A stretch of 64,000 nt of DNA from Cytospora piceicola (lineage: Eukaryota; Ascomycota; Sordariomycetes; Diaporthales; Cytosporaceae), in contig JALQBC010000065.1 of the NCBI GenBank assembly GCA_023375675.1, forward strand, positions 62,491-126,490. Direction: 5' to 3'. Shown here piece by piece: positions 36,290 to 47,017 of this stretch. The notes below the pieces were generated by a model. It saw only the letters and a list, made by a program, of their open reading frames with translations, had not been told where the DNA came from and made no database searches. Position 1 is the stretch's first letter, and each line of letters starts with the position of its first letter. The position numbers and the translations under genes were made by a program.

Positions 36290-38461
36290 CTAGTCAAGCC
36301 CACGGCCTGGAGCAAGATCCAGGTTTGCACGTGCTTCTCGCATGATAGCCTTGGCCTCTTCCATGTCCTGGCCATCCTGACAGAGTTCGTTTGCTAGTCG
36401 GTTAGCCGCAGCAAAGTCTTCGTGTCGCATGGCATATCTGGCCAGCCACATGCGTGCTCTGCTGGTCACCGTCGTGACTCCAGTACCCTGATTCCTCTCT
36501 TTGTCCTCACCGTTCTCTCCCCCGTCTTCAGATATGACATCGCTGTGGACCGCGATATTATCGCCCACGTTGTCCACGTTGCCGTCCTCCTGTGCAACAC
36601 ATAACTCCATGTATGCCCGGGCCTCCTCTTCCTCCTCGATGTTGTCGTACATTAGGGCGATCTGGATCAGCACATCAGTATCTAACCGGCCCAGTGCGGC
36701 GCGGTCGAAACCAACGGCGCTGCCAAAGCTGCTGCTGGAGGATTCGTAATAGGTGTCAGCAAGCAAGGCTCGCTTCAGTGCCTTGATTCCATCCTGATTC
36801 CGGCCGAGCTTCTGCAGACAGGTGCCGACAGCCATCCACATTTTGCCATCCCAGGGTCTCAACCCAGCTGCTTTCTTGTAATACCAAAGGGCGTATTGAT
36901 ACATTTCCAGCATTTCATACGTCTGGCCAAGACCATACCAAGCGCGGTAGTCCCGCCTGTTGATATCTACGGCACGTCGATATGACTCGATTGCCGCATG
37001 CGTATTTTTGAGCTCCACATATTCGTGTCCCATCAATGTCCAGGCAGAGAGACACGAGCGGTCCAATGCCAAAGCCCGACGGAAATACTGAACCGCCTTC
37101 TCGTGTTGCGAAAGTAAAGAGTAATAGTTGCCAATAACAACACACGACTCTGGCCGGAACTTGTCGACGCTGGAGCAAAGATGGGCTAAGAAGGCCAGTT
37201 TTGGCCTTTCATTGAGAACGTATAGGATGTTCGAGTATATGTCAAGGCTGTCGAGACGGTGAGGATGCAGGGACAGAAGATGGCTGAAGCGAGTTGCCGC
37301 ATCTTTGAGCTCTTTGGTGTGGTAGGATAGGAGGGCTGAACAAGTTAAGAGGAAAGGGGCATCCGGAAAAATGCCCAGTAGCTGGTCCAAAGCAGTTGCC
37401 AGTTCGTTGGTGGGCTGATAAAGCTCCAAGGAGGTGTGTATATGGAACATGTAGGAGACGATATGTTGTGGAAGGCGAGGTATGATTTTGTTGAGCTAAC
37501 ATTGTTAGCAATCAGCCTCTGCCCGGTGTTAAAAATCAGAAAACTCACCATCTCGACTCTGGTGATTGCGGACGTCATCTCAAGCCAGCAACCCCAGTTC
37601 ATGGGGAAGAGATGGACGCTCTTCAGGAACCAGGCCATTGCCTCATCCGTGTTCTTCTCCTTAGCCAGGACCATGCCATAGCTGCTAGAGTGTCAGTGGT
37701 GCCTGAGGCTTCATAGTCCATTTGGTGGCTTACAGATACTCTAGCCAGCCTTGACTGCCCTCAGCAGTCTGGTCATCCGGCGAAGTTTTTCGGTCGTCAA
37801 ACCAGGCTTGCAGGTATCGGCTTACAACCGGCAGCTGCTTGTTGACTACCGAACCGAGATCCTGGGGGCCCATAACCATCTCGGAGTCCTCGTCTTTCCG
37901 CTTCTCACCAGACAGTACCTTGGCGTAAAGAGCCAAGAACAAGCTCTTCTGGCTGATATCAGGGAGTATGTTGGGTCTGGGCTGATGTCTGCTGGGTATC
38001 AACGACTCCTTACCCTTGGCAGCTTTGGTCTGAGAGCTCAGTGGTGAATCTTCAGCCTTGGGGGACAATATGCTAGACAGTAAGGAGTCGGGAAGGAAGA
38101 CGGCAGTGCATCGGTCGAATTCCCGACAGTCAAACAATGTCTTAGCAAGGAGGTACTTGTTGAACTCCAGGGCCTCCATCTCAGCTTCCACCTCATCAGG
38201 ATTTGGTGTAAGAATTGCAGGCATGTAGCCCCGAGGAGTGCTGTTCATCTTCATGGCATCCTCCTCGGATGTCGGCTCTGGAAGCACATCCAGCAGCTCA
38301 GCAGCCCTGATTGCCAGATTAGTGACATGATCAACACGATAGATGAGGAGCAAGAAAGCAGACCATTTTGCTGATTGATATAGACATCTTTCTGAACACT
38401 TGACGACAGCATCCTGTAGTGATGCGCGCAGGTTGATTATATCCTGCTCTGTAAACGCCAT
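36290..38461 (-). CDS. APC8: Anaphase-promoting complex subunit 8 (Cdc23), TPR protein
   Basis: Four exons (38461-38364, 38306-37734, 37681-37549, 37495-36290) give 669 residues. Apc8/Cdc23 is a TPR scaffold subunit of the APC/C ubiquitin ligase that drives anaphase and mitotic exit. The N-terminal block CSERCLYQSAKW is followed after splicing by AAELLDVLPEP. TPR motifs run through the second half, for example YSLLSQHEKAVQYFRRALALD, MGHEYVELKNTHAAIESYRRAV and AWYGLGQTYEMLEMYQYALWYYKKA. An acidic insert (DGGENGEDKE) lies before the last helices. The first intron is 57 nt, in phase and without a stop, so unspliced RNA would encode 19 extra residues. Its donor is GTCTGC, its branch CACTAAT, and removal restores the family sequence. 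The gene is divergent from the FPP synthase. Confidence 0.92.
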
Positions 38462-39059
38462 CTTCCCTGATCGATGTGACCTGGACTGTCAGAAGTGGAT
38501 GCCCTTGGCAAGAAGGAGGACGTGAAATTCAACTCCAGAATGAAACAGAGACCCTTTCCGTAGTGTGAGCCAAAGGTTGGATGTAGAACTGGGGCTCTGG
38601 TAGCTCCTCGGTGCTGTTAACGTTGATAGTGGATGATCCAAGCAGGACCGGGTCAATCAACACCAACCTCAACTATTGATAGTCTATGCCGTGATGTCGA
38701 GCGCTCAGGCGTGTACCGCGTTCTGCGCGCCCGAAACGACCGCCTACACCTTGGCGCGGGGTGCCCTGCAATGAACCCCCAACGGCTCTAATCCGCGCTA
38801 TAAGTCCATGTACCTAGGTATGCTGCAGGGGCCACCCCACATCGAAGGGTCTTCCCGCAATTTTATGTACCGCGAGTCGCGACGTCCTTCCGAATTGTTG
38901 GTCTCTCGTACTGGAAGCCAGCTCACTCGGATAATGAACCTCTAGTTGAAAAGCCCCCTGTTCTCTGTCCTCTGTCCAATTCCTCCTACCGCACGGCAAA
39001 CCTCGCAGACATCATCATCTTTCGTCTTACCCAGATCGCAATTCTCAAGCCACGCAACA
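38462..39059. promoter_or_regulatory. Divergent promoter region, APC8 / farnesyl diphosphate synthase
   Basis: 598 bp separate the two start codons. A perfect TACCTAGGTA palindrome lies at 38811-38820. The right-hand leader is pyrimidine-rich (CCTCTGTCCAATTCCTCC). Confidence 0.5.
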
Positions 39060-40192
39060 ATGGCCCAAAAGACCACCCTCAAGGAGTTCGAGGCTGTCTT
39101 CCCCAAGCTGGAGGCAGACCTTCTCGAGCAGGCGCGAAAGTACAACCTGCCCAAGGGGGAGCTTGAGTGGTACAAGGCGGTAAGTTCCTCCGGCAGATAC
39201 AACAGCAGCACCATCAGCAACGACTTCGCGGAACAAACAGCTCTAACGAACCTCTCTTCCGTCTACAGAGCTTGGAGACGAACCCGGTGGGAGGCAAATG
39301 CAACCGCGGCATGTCCGTCCCGGACTCCGTGTCCGTGCTGCTGGGCAAGAAGCTCTCGGAGGAGGAGTACTTCCACGCCGCGACCCTGGGCTGGATGACC
39401 GAGCTCCTCCAGGCCTTCTTCCTCGTGTCCGACGACATCATGGACGGCAGCATCACCCGCCGCGGCAAGCCCTGCTGGTACCGCACCGAGGGCGTCGGCA
39501 TGGTCGCCATTAACGACGCCTTCATGCTCGAGGCCGCCATCTACACGCTCCTGAAGAAGTACTTCCGCTCCCACCCGGCCTACGTCGACCTCCTCGAGCT
39601 GTTCCACGAGGTCACGTACCAGACCGAGATCGGCCAGCTTTGCGACCTGCTCACTGCGCCCGAGGACAAAGTCAACCTGGACAACTTCTCCATGGAGAAG
39701 TACAAGTTCATCGTCATCTACAAGACCGCATACTACTCTTTCTACCTGCCCGTGGCCCTCGCCCTGCACCAGCTCAACCTCGGCACACCGAAGAACCTGA
39801 AGCTGGCGGAGGACATCCTGATCCCCATGGGAGAGTACTTCCAGGTCCAGGACGACTACCTCGACAACTTCGGCCTGCCAGAGCACATTGGCAAGATCGG
39901 AACGGATATCATGGACAACAAGTGCTCGTGGCTCGTCAACCAGGCGCTGGCGATCTGCACTCCCGAGCAGAAGAAGATCCTCGAGGAGAACTACGGTCGC
40001 AAGGACAAGGACTCCGAGGCTATCATCAAGAAGCTGTACAACGACCTCAAGCTCGAGCAACTGTACTTGGACTACGAGGAGAAGGTCGTTGGCGAGATCC
40101 GGGAGAAGATCGCCAAGATCGACGAGAGCGAGGGCCTGAAGAAGGAGGTCTTCGAGGCCTTCCTGTCAAAGATCTACAAGCGCAGCAAGTAA
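39060..40192 (+). CDS. ERG20: Farnesyl diphosphate synthase
   Basis: Two exons (39060-39179, 39269-40192) give 347 residues, the usual length. The enzyme condenses IPP with DMAPP and then GPP to make farnesyl diphosphate, the branch point to sterols, dolichol, ubiquinone side chains, haem a and protein prenylation; it is mainly cytosolic. Both aspartate-rich motifs are intact: DDIMD at about 95-99 and DDYLD at about 235-239. GKCNRGMSV (IPP binding) precedes the first, and the C-terminus KIYKRSK is canonical. The two aromatic residues before the first motif (AFFLVSDD) fit a C15-producing enzyme. Third codon positions are very C/G-rich, consistent with high expression; this also creates long antisense open frames that should not be annotated. 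Confidence 0.97.
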
Positions 40193-40672
40193 AGCGATAC
40201 CCATAAAGGAACGGCTTGTGACTAGCATACAGACGATACCATGCACGCGACAAAAAAAAAATAGATGTTGGCGAACCTGGAGCTCGCTGCTCTGGGCGTC
40301 TTTAAGATAGACCGCCGTGATATGCCTCCCATAATCACTTATAATACCCGAGGCTCGGATGAGCATATTGAATAGACATTTCCGTTCCTACAAATATCGG
40401 TTCCTACAAATATGGTTTATCAGAATTCAATTTGTGCCCAAGGCCATTTCCTTTTCATGCTTCATCAGTATCTGGGTGCCCTGTGGTGTTCGACTACACA
40501 GGAAACCCGACAGTTAAAAAACCCCCTAACGCTCAATAATACGAATGCTAACCCTCCCACTCAACCAAAGAATTTGTGTCATCATCCCCATCTACTAACC
40601 ACTGAGGGATCCTGCCCAAACAAGCGGGCCTTTCCCCACCACCCCCCCTCTCTCCCTCTCTTTCCCCTCCCC
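40193..40672. other. Convergent intergenic region
   Basis: 480 bp holding the 3' flanks of the FPP synthase and VPS68. A duplicated TTCCTACAAATAT lies near 40384-40411. A CT/C-rich tract at 40637-40672 abuts the VPS68 stop codon. No gene. Confidence 0.5.
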
Positions 40673-41319
40673 TCACAGCGCCAGATTGTAGCTATACTCG
40701 TCCTCCATGTTCTGGCTGACCCAGAGCACGACGCTCGACAGCCCGACCAGCGCGTTGGCGACGACGTTCTCCACGCCCATGCCCATCGTGGGCCACTCGA
40801 CGCTCGGGACGACGAACTTGAGGACGAAGACGGTGACGCCGCCGGCCATGCCGCCGGCCAGCGACGCGAAGCCCAGGAACAGGACCACCCGGGCCTTCCA
40901 GGCGACGCCGGACCCGCTGTACGAGAACGAGTCGGCCGAGAGCCGCTGCTTCTCGACCGAGTTGATGATGAGCATGCCCAGCGCCGAGAAGATCAGGGGC
41001 AGCCAGTCGACAAAGGTGACGTGCACGTTGGAGCCGTTGAGCGGGGACTTGGACCACACGGCCGCGTCGAGGAGGACGTAGAAGGCGAGGGAGAACTGTG
41101 GATCAGGAAAAAGGTCAGCGCTTTACGTATTATCGTAGGAGGGGTGGGATGTGGTTTCTGGCGGGGGGGGGGGCGGGAGAGATTTATAGAGCAGATGGGT
41201 GGACTTATTGTTGCTCATCGACTTACAAGTGCACCGGCCGAGTAGACGCCAGCGTTACGGGCATAGACGCTGGTCATCCATTCCGGCTTGCGGAATTTAA
41301 AAAGGCGGTCGTCGGACAT
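40673..41319 (-). CDS. VPS68: Vps68/TMEM50 (UPF0220) family membrane protein
   Basis: Two exons (41319-41227, 41095-40673) give 171 residues, with four hydrophobic segments: GVYSAGALFSLAFYVLLDAAV, VDWLPLIFSALGMLIINSV, ARVVLFLGFASLAGGMAGGV and VVANALVGLSSVVLWVSQN. The pattern and the sequence KPEWMTSVYARNAGVYSAGALF match yeast Vps68, which works with Vps55 in endosome-to-vacuole sorting, and human TMEM50. The conserved ending NMEDEYSYNLAL is present. The intron has GTAAGT and CACAG signals. Confidence 0.93.
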
Positions 41320-42409
41320 GATTGTGTCGATAGTGACGGGTGGTGTTCGCTTATGTGACTGCGGGACTGGAAGCGCTCTTCGGGTCTCTAGATCAGCCGG
41401 CAATCGACTCCACGCTCTTTTCCGCTTTGACAGTGATGTGAAAAATCGCAAAGAGGGCGGCTCCGTTGCAAGAATTTACGACAGGCGTAATCGATGGGGT
41501 GTTTGGTTCGATGGTGCGACGGTCGTTAGGTTGAGGAGGCTGAGGATGACGACGAGCTCCGAGCTCAGTACTGAGTTAGGCTGCCTGCCGGCGAATACCC
41601 GAACCCTGGGAACCACCAACTTATGTACAGTACCCAGATGGCACCCGCAACACCTTTTAGTTCATTGAATATGTATCACTAGTCACTCGCACTACAAACA
41701 TGAGTTGGACGATGAGTGGTTTTCACGAGGGTAATTCGATTGAAGGCCGAGACCGGGTGGATTGCCATTGCTCAGAGGTGTACTATCGGAAGATCCCCCG
41801 GTCTGTTCTCCATATGCCTCTAGCAAGCTCCTATGGCCCTCGACAAGCTGATTTTTAAGTGTTGTTCGAATCCAACGCCCCAGACAGACCACCTCCGACT
41901 TCAAAACACAGGAGACTAGACTAGCCTGCGACTTTGAATGTAAATTAGAATAACGCTTGGCGTGTAGTGCTCAAGCCTTGCTCCATATGGTCCTCTTGCC
42001 TCTTCCGCCAAACATGAATATATAGAGACAAGAACCCCCGGCAAACTGTAGAAGGGCGGGGACTATTAAATGTCCTTTCGCTTTCAAAACGACCATGGCT
42101 CGGCCGATGCAGTGAGAAATGAAAATCCAACATGGTATTCGTACAAAGGGCGGTACAGGAACAAGAAGTCCCAAAGCAGCCCTGAATGTAAATATTTCGA
42201 AACGAAGTCGAAAGCCAACGACGGTGATCTTAGGCCAGAACTTGCAGGCGGTCGTTGGCCGCACATGTGGCTGGCTGGAAGGCCGAGAAAACTATGTCGT
42301 CTAAGGCCAAGGCTTCGTCAAAACGCCGTGAACGCCGCACCTCTTGATACAGTATATGTATGATGTTCCGATTCGTCGCAGTTATCATGTTCTTCATTGC
42401 AGGAGTCTC
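41320..42409. other. Intergenic: VPS68 promoter and 3' flank of the SMI1 homolog
   Basis: About 1.1 kb between two minus-strand genes. Open frames here are short and not family-like. No RNA gene was recognised. Confidence 0.4.
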
Positions 42410-44020
42410 TTAAATCTCGATCTCCTTCATGGCCTCATCCATCACCATCGGCTTCTTGCCGCTGGCCTTGGCAGACGGCGACTCGGAATCTGTGCTGTCT
42501 GACGTCTCCCCCTTGGTCAAGGCCGCGAGCCTCGGGGCAGTGTTCTCCTCCCCGCTGACCCTCGGTGTCTCAACTTCCACGAGCTTCTCGGGTTTGGCCG
42601 TGCCGTTTGGGACCGTGAGCTCTTGAAGCGAGGCTTCCTCCGTGACGCGAGCCAGGGGACTCGCCTTGCCGTATCCAGCACGCATCGGGCTCGCCAGAGG
42701 AGAGCTGCCGCTGAGGCGGTTGAGCGAGCGACCGCGGACCTCACCGTTAGGCTCGGCGGGAGGGCTATAAGGCGAGCTTGGAGCTGATGCCGTGCTGTTC
42801 GGTCTCGGGGTTGCAGACTTCCGCTTGGCAGCCTGTGCGGCAGCCTGTGCACCACGGCCGTGCTTCTGGTCCATTCTCCATCTCAAGATGTCGAAATAGC
42901 TTGGCTCCACGCGAGTCGACTTAAACTCACGCAGCTTCAGCTCATGGGAGTCCTCATCAATGAACCACTTGCCGCTGTTCAGGTCGTCCGCGAGGGTGGC
43001 CAAGAAATGACCCCATGAGCGGGCCACGACGTATTTCGTGTCGTAGTCTCGACCAAACAGTATGATCTGACCCCAGTATCCCTTGGGACCAGGCGCCAGG
43101 TCCACAGCCAGGTTGTTTCCGCCCCAGTCTCTGACCAAGGGGATCCATGCGGGGTGCGCGTAGGCCTTGGCAATAGATTCTGCGGGAACGGACTCTTGAC
43201 GGGCAACAAGCGTCTCTCTCCAGGCCGCATTGTTGGGTGTGTTCGGGGCTGGGGCGGACTTCGAAGATGAAGCTTCACTGCTTCCGCCAAGGGCTTTCGA
43301 GGGAGCCGCTGGCTTCACAACAGCGGTATCCAGAAGGAAGTGTTGATTCACCTTGCGCCACTGGTCCCAATCCTGTACCATTTCCTCGCAATCGAGAAGC
43401 ATGGCTGTGAAAACGATACCGGTGGGCATGCCACCTCTCTCCTGGCCGTCGTGTACCTGGAGAGAATCACGAACATCGGGAGGCAGTGTGCAGTCCAGCA
43501 TGTGTTCCAGCTCATTCAGATCGTTGACAGTACATCCCTCGCAAAGCTGGTCGAAGAGCTCAGGGTAGTTTTCCTCCGCCCACGTGTCGATGCGGTTCCA
43601 AGAGTGAGTGACAGGTGGGGGCGGGGGCATGCCGTCTTGGAATGACTGCATGGGTATCTCGCCACCAGAGCTCTGCGTTTCGAACCCATCGCCCGTGTTG
43701 GACCGGGCGAGTTGCCCTCGTAATCCCGGAGAGTAAGGCCTACCTCCGCCTGGGCTTGGAGGGAAAGCGGGCGAAATTGGCGCACCATTGTATGCGTTCG
43801 CATCGACGTTCATCAGAGAGCTTCGGTTGTTGTAATCAGCGTACGGAGATGTTATATCTGCTCGAGATTCGGAGGCCGTCGCGACTGATGTGAGGCCACC
43901 TTGGCCCAGAGGCACATGGCGACCAGTCCGATAGGGAGAATCGAAATTGGAATCTGCGATGGAATTCAGCCTTATTGTTCGCTCGTGGGCAGCATCGAAA
44001 AGGTTACGCACGTCGGTCAT
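42410..44020 (-). CDS. SMI1: KNR4/SMI1 homolog, regulator of cell-wall beta-glucan synthesis
   Basis: One uninterrupted frame of 536 residues. The SMI1/KNR4 domain is seen as WAEENYPELFDQLCEGCTVNDLNELEHML, LPPDVRDSLQVHDGQE, GIVFTAMLLDCEEMVQDWDQWRKVNQ, WIPLVRDWGGNNLAVDLAPGPKGYWGQIILFGRDYDTKYVVA and the end of the fold near DILRWRMDQKHG. Long disordered Ser/Pro/Glu-rich tails flank it. In yeast Knr4 links the cell-integrity and calcineurin pathways to wall synthesis. The segment SPYRTGR near residue 30 is typical of filamentous-fungal orthologs, whose N-termini vary. A 54-nt GTAACC...CGCAG stretch after MTDV could be an in-frame intron, so the first 25 residues are uncertain. Confidence 0.88.
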   Translation of the reverse strand: MTDVRNLFDAAHERTIRLNSIADSNFDSPYRTGRHVPLGQGGLTSVATASESRADITSPYADYNNRSSLMNVDANAYNGAPISPAFPPSPGGGRPYSPGLRGQLARSNTGDGFETQSSGGEIPMQSFQDGMPPPPPVTHSWNRIDTWAEENYPELFDQLCEGCTVNDLNELEHMLDCTLPPDVRDSLQVHDGQERGGMPTGIVFTAMLLDCEEMVQDWDQWRKVNQHFLLDTAVVKPAAPSKALGGSSEASSSKSAPAPNTPNNAAWRETLVARQESVPAESIAKAYAHPAWIPLVRDWGGNNLAVDLAPGPKGYWGQIILFGRDYDTKYVVARSWGHFLATLADDLNSGKWFIDEDSHELKLREFKSTRVEPSYFDILRWRMDQKHGRGAQAAAQAAKRKSATPRPNSTASAPSSPYSPPAEPNGEVRGRSLNRLSGSSPLASPMRAGYGKASPLARVTEEASLQELTVPNGTAKPEKLVEVETPRVSGEENTAPRLAALTKGETSDSTDSESPSAKASGKKPMVMDEAMKEIEI

Positions 44021-44158
44021 AACTGGTCATGGTATGCCAGATATTCTTGAAATACCCGCCTACATCCAGTCTGTTATCTCAGAAGACACCAGTATCAGTC
44101 TTTGTCCACAAGGAGCCATCTCCTGCCAGTTCGCGGGTATAACTTACGGATTCGCCAT
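44021..44158 (-). promoter_or_regulatory. Possible leader intron and upstream ORF before SMI1
   Basis: On the coding strand an ATG at 44158 starts MANP and is cut after 11 nt by a strong donor (GTAAGT at 44147-44142). An acceptor (GACCAG) at 44024-44023 lies two bases before the SMI1 ATG. If this 125-nt intron is spliced, the upstream ATG gives a nine-codon peptide (MANPYDRRA) whose stop lies inside the SMI1 coding start. Such an overlapping upstream ORF would limit initiation at the main ATG. The signals are seen directly; use in vivo is inferred. Confidence 0.35.
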
Positions 44159-47017
44159 CCTGGGCAACTGTTCAGTGTTTTTGCAAGTCAAACTCGTTGC
44201 TGTGGACAGGAAGACGCGGTCGGATAGTTATCGACGGCGGGAAAAAAGGGGACGGTGGTGGTGGCCCAGGCCCTGGAGGAGAAAGGAGAAAGGGCCGAAG
44301 GACGTGCGTGGGTCTTAGTCGTCACTGTTGCCCGGTGAATTTTGCCCGCCAGATCTCGTAGCGACCGAATACGTCAGCGAGGGAAAAAACAACTAATGAT
44401 TCAAAAGATAAAACCACAAATGTGATTGTTGTCGAGTCTCGCGTGGCAGAGGTGCAAGATCGATTTTCGTCGTTGGATCTTGCTCCTTTCTAAAGTTGAG
44501 AGCTGACGCCTTGTTGTCTAGTGTTTACCGACTGTTGGTTTTCGCAGGGCGTTTTAAGCGGAGGCGGTGGCGGCAACAGCGTCGCTTAATGGGACGACCT
44601 TTGTCCAACAGGATGGTCGCAACGCTCAGCGCGTCGGATTGGCTTGTTCTGTATGTCTAGAAAAAGAAAACCAAATGAGGGTTGGATTGACACGAGCGAT
44701 GGTGGTGATGATGGAGGAAAGACGAGGTGAGAGTGATGTTATGGAACTGGCGGGGACTAGAGTTCAATTTCATGGAAAACCTTCTGACAAGTTCCAGCGT
44801 CCGGAGAGCACACAAAATCACCAGCGAGCCAACAAACCTGGGAGCTTGGGCTCTCCGAGTCTCCTTTCTTGTATGGGTCAGGTAACCCAGCACAATAATA
44901 TCTGGTGTAGCAGGTACCTCCACTGGTCCACGGGTTCTTTTAATCCCATCCCTTAAATGGAACTTGATTTACCCCTGTAATGCTGCCACTAAAAGGAAGG
45001 GGCAACTGTGGGTGGTACTATGTACCGTGTACGGAGTACAGATCCGTCGCCCATGCTCATATGCAGGTGCTCCAGGTACTACTGTAAGTCTGCATATGTT
45101 TGCTTCCAAGGGCTCTAAGTTTATCTTCATCACCTACAGTAGGTACCTAGGCAAGCTTGTTGTTGAAACACACAATCAAGCTTCGTCCTATCCTTCTTCG
45201 CTCACCTGCTTGGAAACAGAGTAGTACATCTAGTTTCTCACGTTGGTCTGAACAAGTGCACGGAAACGACCTGGCGTTGTCTCGCTCCCTTCTGGGCTGG
45301 CTTTCGCAGGCCTCACGATTTAGGCCTCCAGCTGTTAGGCAGGTTCAGGGTACCTACACAGTAGACAAGTCTAGAACCTTGGAAAACCCCCCCCTCTCCA
45401 AACTTACCTAGGTTTGCGGTGTGGCCCGCCCAGATACATGCCCGCTCCTTGGTAATCACAGCATCTATGACATGCGGCATACTCCGTTCAAGTACTTGTT
45501 ACAAAGGGAAACAAATGTTACCTTTCCTGTTCGGGAATTGCACTTGTTGTTTTGCAGGAACGAGAAACGCCTCAACCCTCTGGCCCGTACAAGCACACAT
45601 GGTCAACCCGAACTAGGTTTGCCAAGGGTATCTTTTTTTTTGCACTTGTTCGACTATTTTAACTTCCAAGCTATTGGTTATCGTTGTTTTGTGTAGTCCC
45701 TCTTCGGGTACCGGATTCAGAGATAGGAGAAGGTGCGTCTTCACCGCGCCAGGGCGCGCTAGCCCCTGTCTCGATCCGGTTTCCGGTCTTCCTTCTTTGA
45801 AGATGGAGCATTAGCAAAGGAAAGTGGAACACAAGATTTATTGGTGTCTGGAGAAGGACGATCCGGCCAATCACGGCCCCGTTTCGACGCAAATGCCGTC
45901 AGGGGCGCCAGGGGGGAGCACAGGGCAGACAGGGCAATCCACCCCATGCCGCTTCGGCGATGCCACACTGCATTCGAGCACGCATTCCACCAAGATCATC
46001 GTCGACCGAACTGCATGTCTGATTCCATTTGCAACAAGCGAACAGGCGAATCAGTCTGCGCGGGAATTCGGGCGGGCTTCTGCTGATCGCCTGTCTCTCT
46101 TATCGATTGACGACCTCCAAACCTCCTGCGCAGCCAGCTGCCAGCTGCCGTCTTGGCTTGCCTAGTGGCTTGTGTCCGAGGTTTTACAATATGCAGATAT
46201 GATGCACTCTGCCACACTTGCACACCTGAGCCGCCTGAGCAAACCTTTTACCCCCCGCGTCATGCTGACCGGCATGTCAGTGATAGATTGTCCATCGCCA
46301 CCTGACTGAGCCCGTTTGGTCCCATCGCAACGGGAACTCGCCTTTTGTACGTGGTATCAATATGTCTTGTGTTACCGAAGGTCGTTCCCGTCTTCAGAAG
46401 ATAAAAAAAAACCTCTCGCGCAGAATCGCCACAAGATATGCAGACAATAAACCAGACTTAAAGTATACATACGACAGTGCCGTTTTTGCGAGAGCGGAGG
46501 AGTGCTGCATCATTTGATCCTCCTGACGGGTTTCAATACCCCGCACTCCATTAGCCACAGGCTTTAGGAGCTTGAATCAGCCACTTAGTGATTCCGGGAT
46601 ATTCAACGTTGAAGAGACTGTTTCCAGCGACGGGAAATGTGAGCTAGCGACCGTTGCGAACGTGGTTGCAGCTTATTGTCAGATTGTGCCCCTGAGTTTA
46701 GGCTGGCAGTAGCCATTCCTGGATCATAAGCTTCATGCCAACCACGTTTCAGCACATCTTCGGCTGAGCCCACCAGGCTTACCTCCGTATGTAACTAGGT
46801 AGGTATTTGGACCACTACGTTGGTACCCTGATTTTTTTTTTCCTTGGTTGTAACTGCGGGAGAGCGATTACTATGGCGCTATCACTTCGGCAAGCAGACA
46901 TGCGCTCGTGCTAATGGTCCTGAATCAACATTGAGCGGTATCTATAAACCGAAAATACTGCAAGAACAGCGTGCATAGTCGGGAGAGCGACAGTTTACGT
47001 CTGAGCTGGCCTCCGGC
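44159..47017. other. Gene-free region upstream of SMI1 and downstream of LSG1
   Basis: About 2.9 kb. The SMI1-proximal part holds its promoter. No open frame resembles a family. Words related to TACCTAGGTA occur at 45141-45152, 45405-45412 and 46795-46805, with GGTACC at 44914, 45348 and elsewhere. A T-run lies near 45632. Confidence 0.4.

Noticed and set aside
39263..40060. Long antisense open frame (about 265 codons) over the FPP synthase
   Set aside because: It is a shadow of the strong C/G third-position bias of the real gene; the sequence is Val/Leu/Glu/Asp-rich without any fold and the sense strand is unambiguous.
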